From NCBI GenBank assembly GCA_038320885.1, contig JBBQER010000090.1:1-16253 (forward strand): DNA of 16,253 nt. Direction: 5' to 3'. Positions within the stretch are counted from its first letter, which is position 1, and every line of letters starts with the position of its first letter. Positions 14,156-16,253 of this stretch are shown here, in pieces. The stretch is from JBBQER01 sp038320885. GTDB taxonomy: Bacteria > Actinomycetota > Acidimicrobiia > IMCC26256 > PALSA-610. Both the position numbers and the translations under genes were made by a program. The notes beneath the pieces are model-generated. The model saw only the letters and a list, made by a program, of their open reading frames with translations, was not told the DNA's origin and searched no databases.

Positions 14156-15103
14156 GTGCTCAGCGTTGCGTACTTCGGTCCCGCCGGCACCTTCACGGAG
14201 GAGGCGCTGCGGTCACAGGAAGACCTCGCCGCGGGCACGCGCACCCCGTACTCCTCGGTTCCCGAGGTCATCGCCGCGGTCGAGCGCCACGACGCCGACG
14301 GCGGGGTGGTGCCGATCGAGAACATGATCGAAGGGTCGGTCTCGGTCACGCTCGACACGCTGGCTTTCGACAGCGAGCTCCTCATCCAGCGAGAGATCGA
14401 CCTCCCGGTGTCGCTCAACCTGTGCGCGCCCGCCGGCGTCGGGCTCGCCGACGTGCGTACCGTCGTCTCCTTCCCGCACGCGCTCGCGCAGTGCCGCGGC
14501 TGGCTCGCCAAGAAGCTGCCGCGCGCCGAACCGCGCGCTTCGCACTCCACTTCCGACGCGGCCCGGGAGGTCTCTCGCTCCAAGCGGCGGGACCTCGCGG
14601 CGATCTGCAACTCGCTCGCGGCCGATCTGTACGGGCTGGAGATGCTCGGCACGGAGATCGAGGATCATCCCGAGAACCAGACCCGGTTCGTCCTGGTCGG
14701 GCGCGGGATCCCCGCGCCCACCGGGCACGACAAGACGTCGTTCGTCTGCTTCCAGCGCAAGGACCGGCCGGGCTCCTTGCTCGGCATCCTCCAGGAGTTC
14801 GCGGCGCGTGACGTGAACCTCTCGAAGCTCGAGTCACGACCGACCAAGCGCAGCTTGGGCGACTACTGCTTCTTCATCGACTGCGAGGGTCACGTCGCCG
14901 ACGAGCTCGTCGCCGCCGCGCTCCGCAACGTCGCCACCAAGCACGGCGAGGTGAAGTTCCTCGGCTCGTACCCGGTCGGTGGTCCCGCCGAAGCCGGAGC
15001 CGAGCGCCGCCACGCGGTCGGTCGGGCCGCGCGGAACGCGGCGGCCTGGGTCGACGGGCTGCGCGCCCAGATCCGCCCGGATGCCGATCAAGACGACACG
15101 TGA
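14156..15103 (+). CDS. pheA: Prephenate dehydratase with ACT domain
   Basis: Converts prephenate to phenylpyruvate, the committed step to phenylalanine. The 315-residue protein is monofunctional, with no chorismate mutase domain. The catalytic part (1 to about 185) has AYFGPAGTFTEEAL (5-18), VPIENMIEGSV (52-62), SFPHALAQC (105-113) and the NQTRF motif (175-179, with catalytic T176). The C-terminal ACT domain (about 195-275) keeps both phenylalanine-binding motifs, GSLL (206-209, GALV-type) and ESRP (226-229), so feedback inhibition by phenylalanine is expected. A charged tail follows. The start is the GTG at 14156, where homology begins; the frame is open upstream to 14051 but without family similarity. 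The stop overlaps the serS start. Confidence 0.95.
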   Translation: MLSVAYFGPAGTFTEEALRSQEDLAAGTRTPYSSVPEVIAAVERHDADGGVVPIENMIEGSVSVTLDTLAFDSELLIQREIDLPVSLNLCAPAGVGLADVRTVVSFPHALAQCRGWLAKKLPRAEPRASHSTSDAAREVSRSKRRDLAAICNSLAADLYGLEMLGTEIEDHPENQTRFVLVGRGIPAPTGHDKTSFVCFQRKDRPGSLLGILQEFAARDVNLSKLESRPTKRSLGDYCFFIDCEGHVADELVAAALRNVATKHGEVKFLGSYPVGGPAEAGAERRHAVGRAARNAAAWVDGLRAQIRPDADQDDT

Positions 15104-16253
15104 TCGACCTCAGACGCCTGCGCGCCGACGCCGAGTACCGGCGAGGCATCGAACGCAAGCGAGTTCGAGCGGGACTGATCGACGAGGTGCTCGCGATCGA
15201 CGAGAGGCACCGTGCGCTCGTGACCGAGGTCGACGGGCTGCGGGCGCGCCAGAACGCGGCGTCGAAGGAGATCGGCCGGGCGGCGCCCGACGAGCGTGTT
15301 TCGAAGATCGAAGCCGCGACCAAGCTCAAGGAAGAGCTGGCCGCGCAGGAACAGGCGCTGCACGAAGCCGACGCGCACCTGCGGGAGCTGGCGCTCCAGG
15401 CTCCGAACGCGGCCGACGCATCGGTGCCCGACGGCGGCGAAGACGACGGCGAGGAGATCAAGCAGGTCGGTGAGCCCGGCGCGCCGCCGTCACTCGATCA
15501 CGCCGCGTTCGCCGAGGGAATCGGGTTCGTCGACACGGCACGCGCCGCGGAAGCGAGTGGCTCGCGCTTCGCGTACGTCATGGCCGAGGCCGCGCTCCTC
15601 GAGCTCGCGCTGGTGAACTACGCGATGACGACGGTCGTCGCCCACGGGTTTACGCCGGTTGTCACGCCGACACTCGTGCGCGAACGCACGATGGAAGAGG
15701 CGGGGTTCTTCCCGACCGACCGTGCACAGGTGTACGACGTCGATGGCGGCGACTTGTTCCTCGTCGGCACGAGCGAGGTGCCGCTCTCGGCGCTGCACCG
15801 CGGCGACACGTTCACGCCCGACGAGTTGCCGACGCGCTACGCGGGCTACTCGTCGTGCTTCCGGCGCGAAGCGGGCACGTACGGCAAGGACACGCGCGGG
15901 ATCTTTCGCGTGCACCAGTTCGACAAGGTCGAGATGTTCTCGTGGTGCGAGCCGCGCGACTCGTGGGACGAGCTCGAACGCATTCTCGCGATCGAAGAGC
16001 AGATCATCGGCGGGCTCGGCCTCCCGTACCACGTGGTCAACATCGCGGCCGGCGATCTCGGCCCGGCCGCGGCCAAGAAGTACGACATCGAGGCGTGGCT
16101 GCCGTCTGAGGGCAAGTACCGCGAGCTCACGTCGTGCTCGAACTACACCGACTACTCGGCGCGCCGGCGCGGCACGCGCGTGAAGGGCGAGCGCGGCAGC
16201 CGACTCGTTCACACGCTGAACGGCACCGGTATCGCGGTGAGTCGCATGCTGGT
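15100..16253 (+). CDS. serS: Seryl-tRNA synthetase, 3' end outside window
   Basis: Class II synthetase that charges tRNA-Ser. The first 384 codons are present; about 35-45 C-terminal residues should be missing. The N-terminus VIDLRRLRADAEYRRG is typical, followed by the long two-helix coiled coil that holds the tRNA (about 25-105). The catalytic part has LVGTSEVPL (near 221-229), motif 2 FRREAGTYGKDTRGIFRVHQ with F254 and R255, and motif 3 NGTGIAVSRML at the right edge. The start is the GTG at 15100, overlapping the pheA stop as GTGA, so translation is probably coupled. From memory, pheA and serS also lie next to each other in Streptomyces. Confidence 0.96.
   Translation, partial: MIDLRRLRADAEYRRGIERKRVRAGLIDEVLAIDERHRALVTEVDGLRARQNAASKEIGRAAPDERVSKIEAATKLKEELAAQEQALHEADAHLRELALQAPNAADASVPDGGEDDGEEIKQVGEPGAPPSLDHAAFAEGIGFVDTARAAEASGSRFAYVMAEAALLELALVNYAMTTVVAHGFTPVVTPTLVRERTMEEAGFFPTDRAQVYDVDGGDLFLVGTSEVPLSALHRGDTFTPDELPTRYAGYSSCFRREAGTYGKDTRGIFRVHQFDKVEMFSWCEPRDSWDELERILAIEEQIIGGLGLPYHVVNIAAGDLGPAAAKKYDIEAWLPSEGKYRELTSCSNYTDYSARRRGTRVKGERGSRLVHTLNGTGIAVSRML

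Overview
The window looks like a piece of a high-GC Actinomycetota chromosome. The coding strand shows strong G/C preference at third codon positions, GTG starts are frequent, and the gene content is actinobacterial: the FhaA/FhaB/PstP/RodA/PbpA/PknB cluster, an MDR alcohol dehydrogenase of the type common in mycobacteria, and a zinc-ribbon/DUF4190 protein. A deep-branching class such as Acidimicrobiia or Thermoleophilia would fit, but I cannot place it firmly. There is no sign of phage, IS elements, CRISPR or recent transfer; codon usage is even throughout.

Region 1 (1-6422, minus strand) is the conserved growth and division signalling operon, read right to left: fhaA, fhaB, pstP, rodA/ftsW, pbpA, pknB. 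Junctions are tight: 4-bp ATGA overlaps at fhaB/pstP and rodA/pbpA, 6 bp at fhaA/fhaB, 16 bp at pstP/rodA. The kinase (PknB) and phosphatase (PstP) set phosphorylation state, the FHA proteins read it, and RodA plus PbpA form a glycosyltransferase-transpeptidase pair making peptidoglycan. No pknA lies between pbpA and pknB, and FhaA is very short. pknB runs off the left edge within its first PASTA repeat.

Region 2 (6423-10378) starts with a tRNA-Leu(CAG) diverging from fhaA. Then come, on the minus strand, a CaiB/BaiF CoA-transferase, a small unrecognised protein, a zinc-ribbon/Pro-rich/DUF4190 membrane protein, and cobO. A small predicted exported protein on the plus strand is squeezed between cobO (27 bp away, divergent) and pyrE (17-bp convergent overlap).

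Region 3 (10379-10614) is a gene-free gap of about 235 bp with much structure: a near-perfect palindrome at the centre of two outward-facing promoter candidates, then about 115 bp of nested hairpins ending in a very stable 11-bp perfect stem. It may encode a small RNA on the plus strand, and the last hairpin may also end the operon coming from the right.

Region 4 (10615-14036, minus strand) is a three-gene operon: zinc alcohol dehydrogenase, acyl-CoA synthetase, APH-like small-molecule kinase, with the last two sharing a base at TGATG. It suggests oxidation, CoA activation and phosphorylation of an unknown alcohol or hydroxy-acid.

Region 5 (14037-16253) is a divergent promoter region followed by pheA (prephenate dehydratase) and serS (seryl-tRNA synthetase, cut by the right edge), overlapping by 4 bp (GTGA). 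pheA and the small exported protein gene have TANNNT boxes exactly 6 nt upstream of GTG, the signature of leaderless transcripts.

From memory, both the pknB cluster and the pheA/serS pair lie near oriC in Mycobacterium and Streptomyces, so this window is probably origin-proximal.
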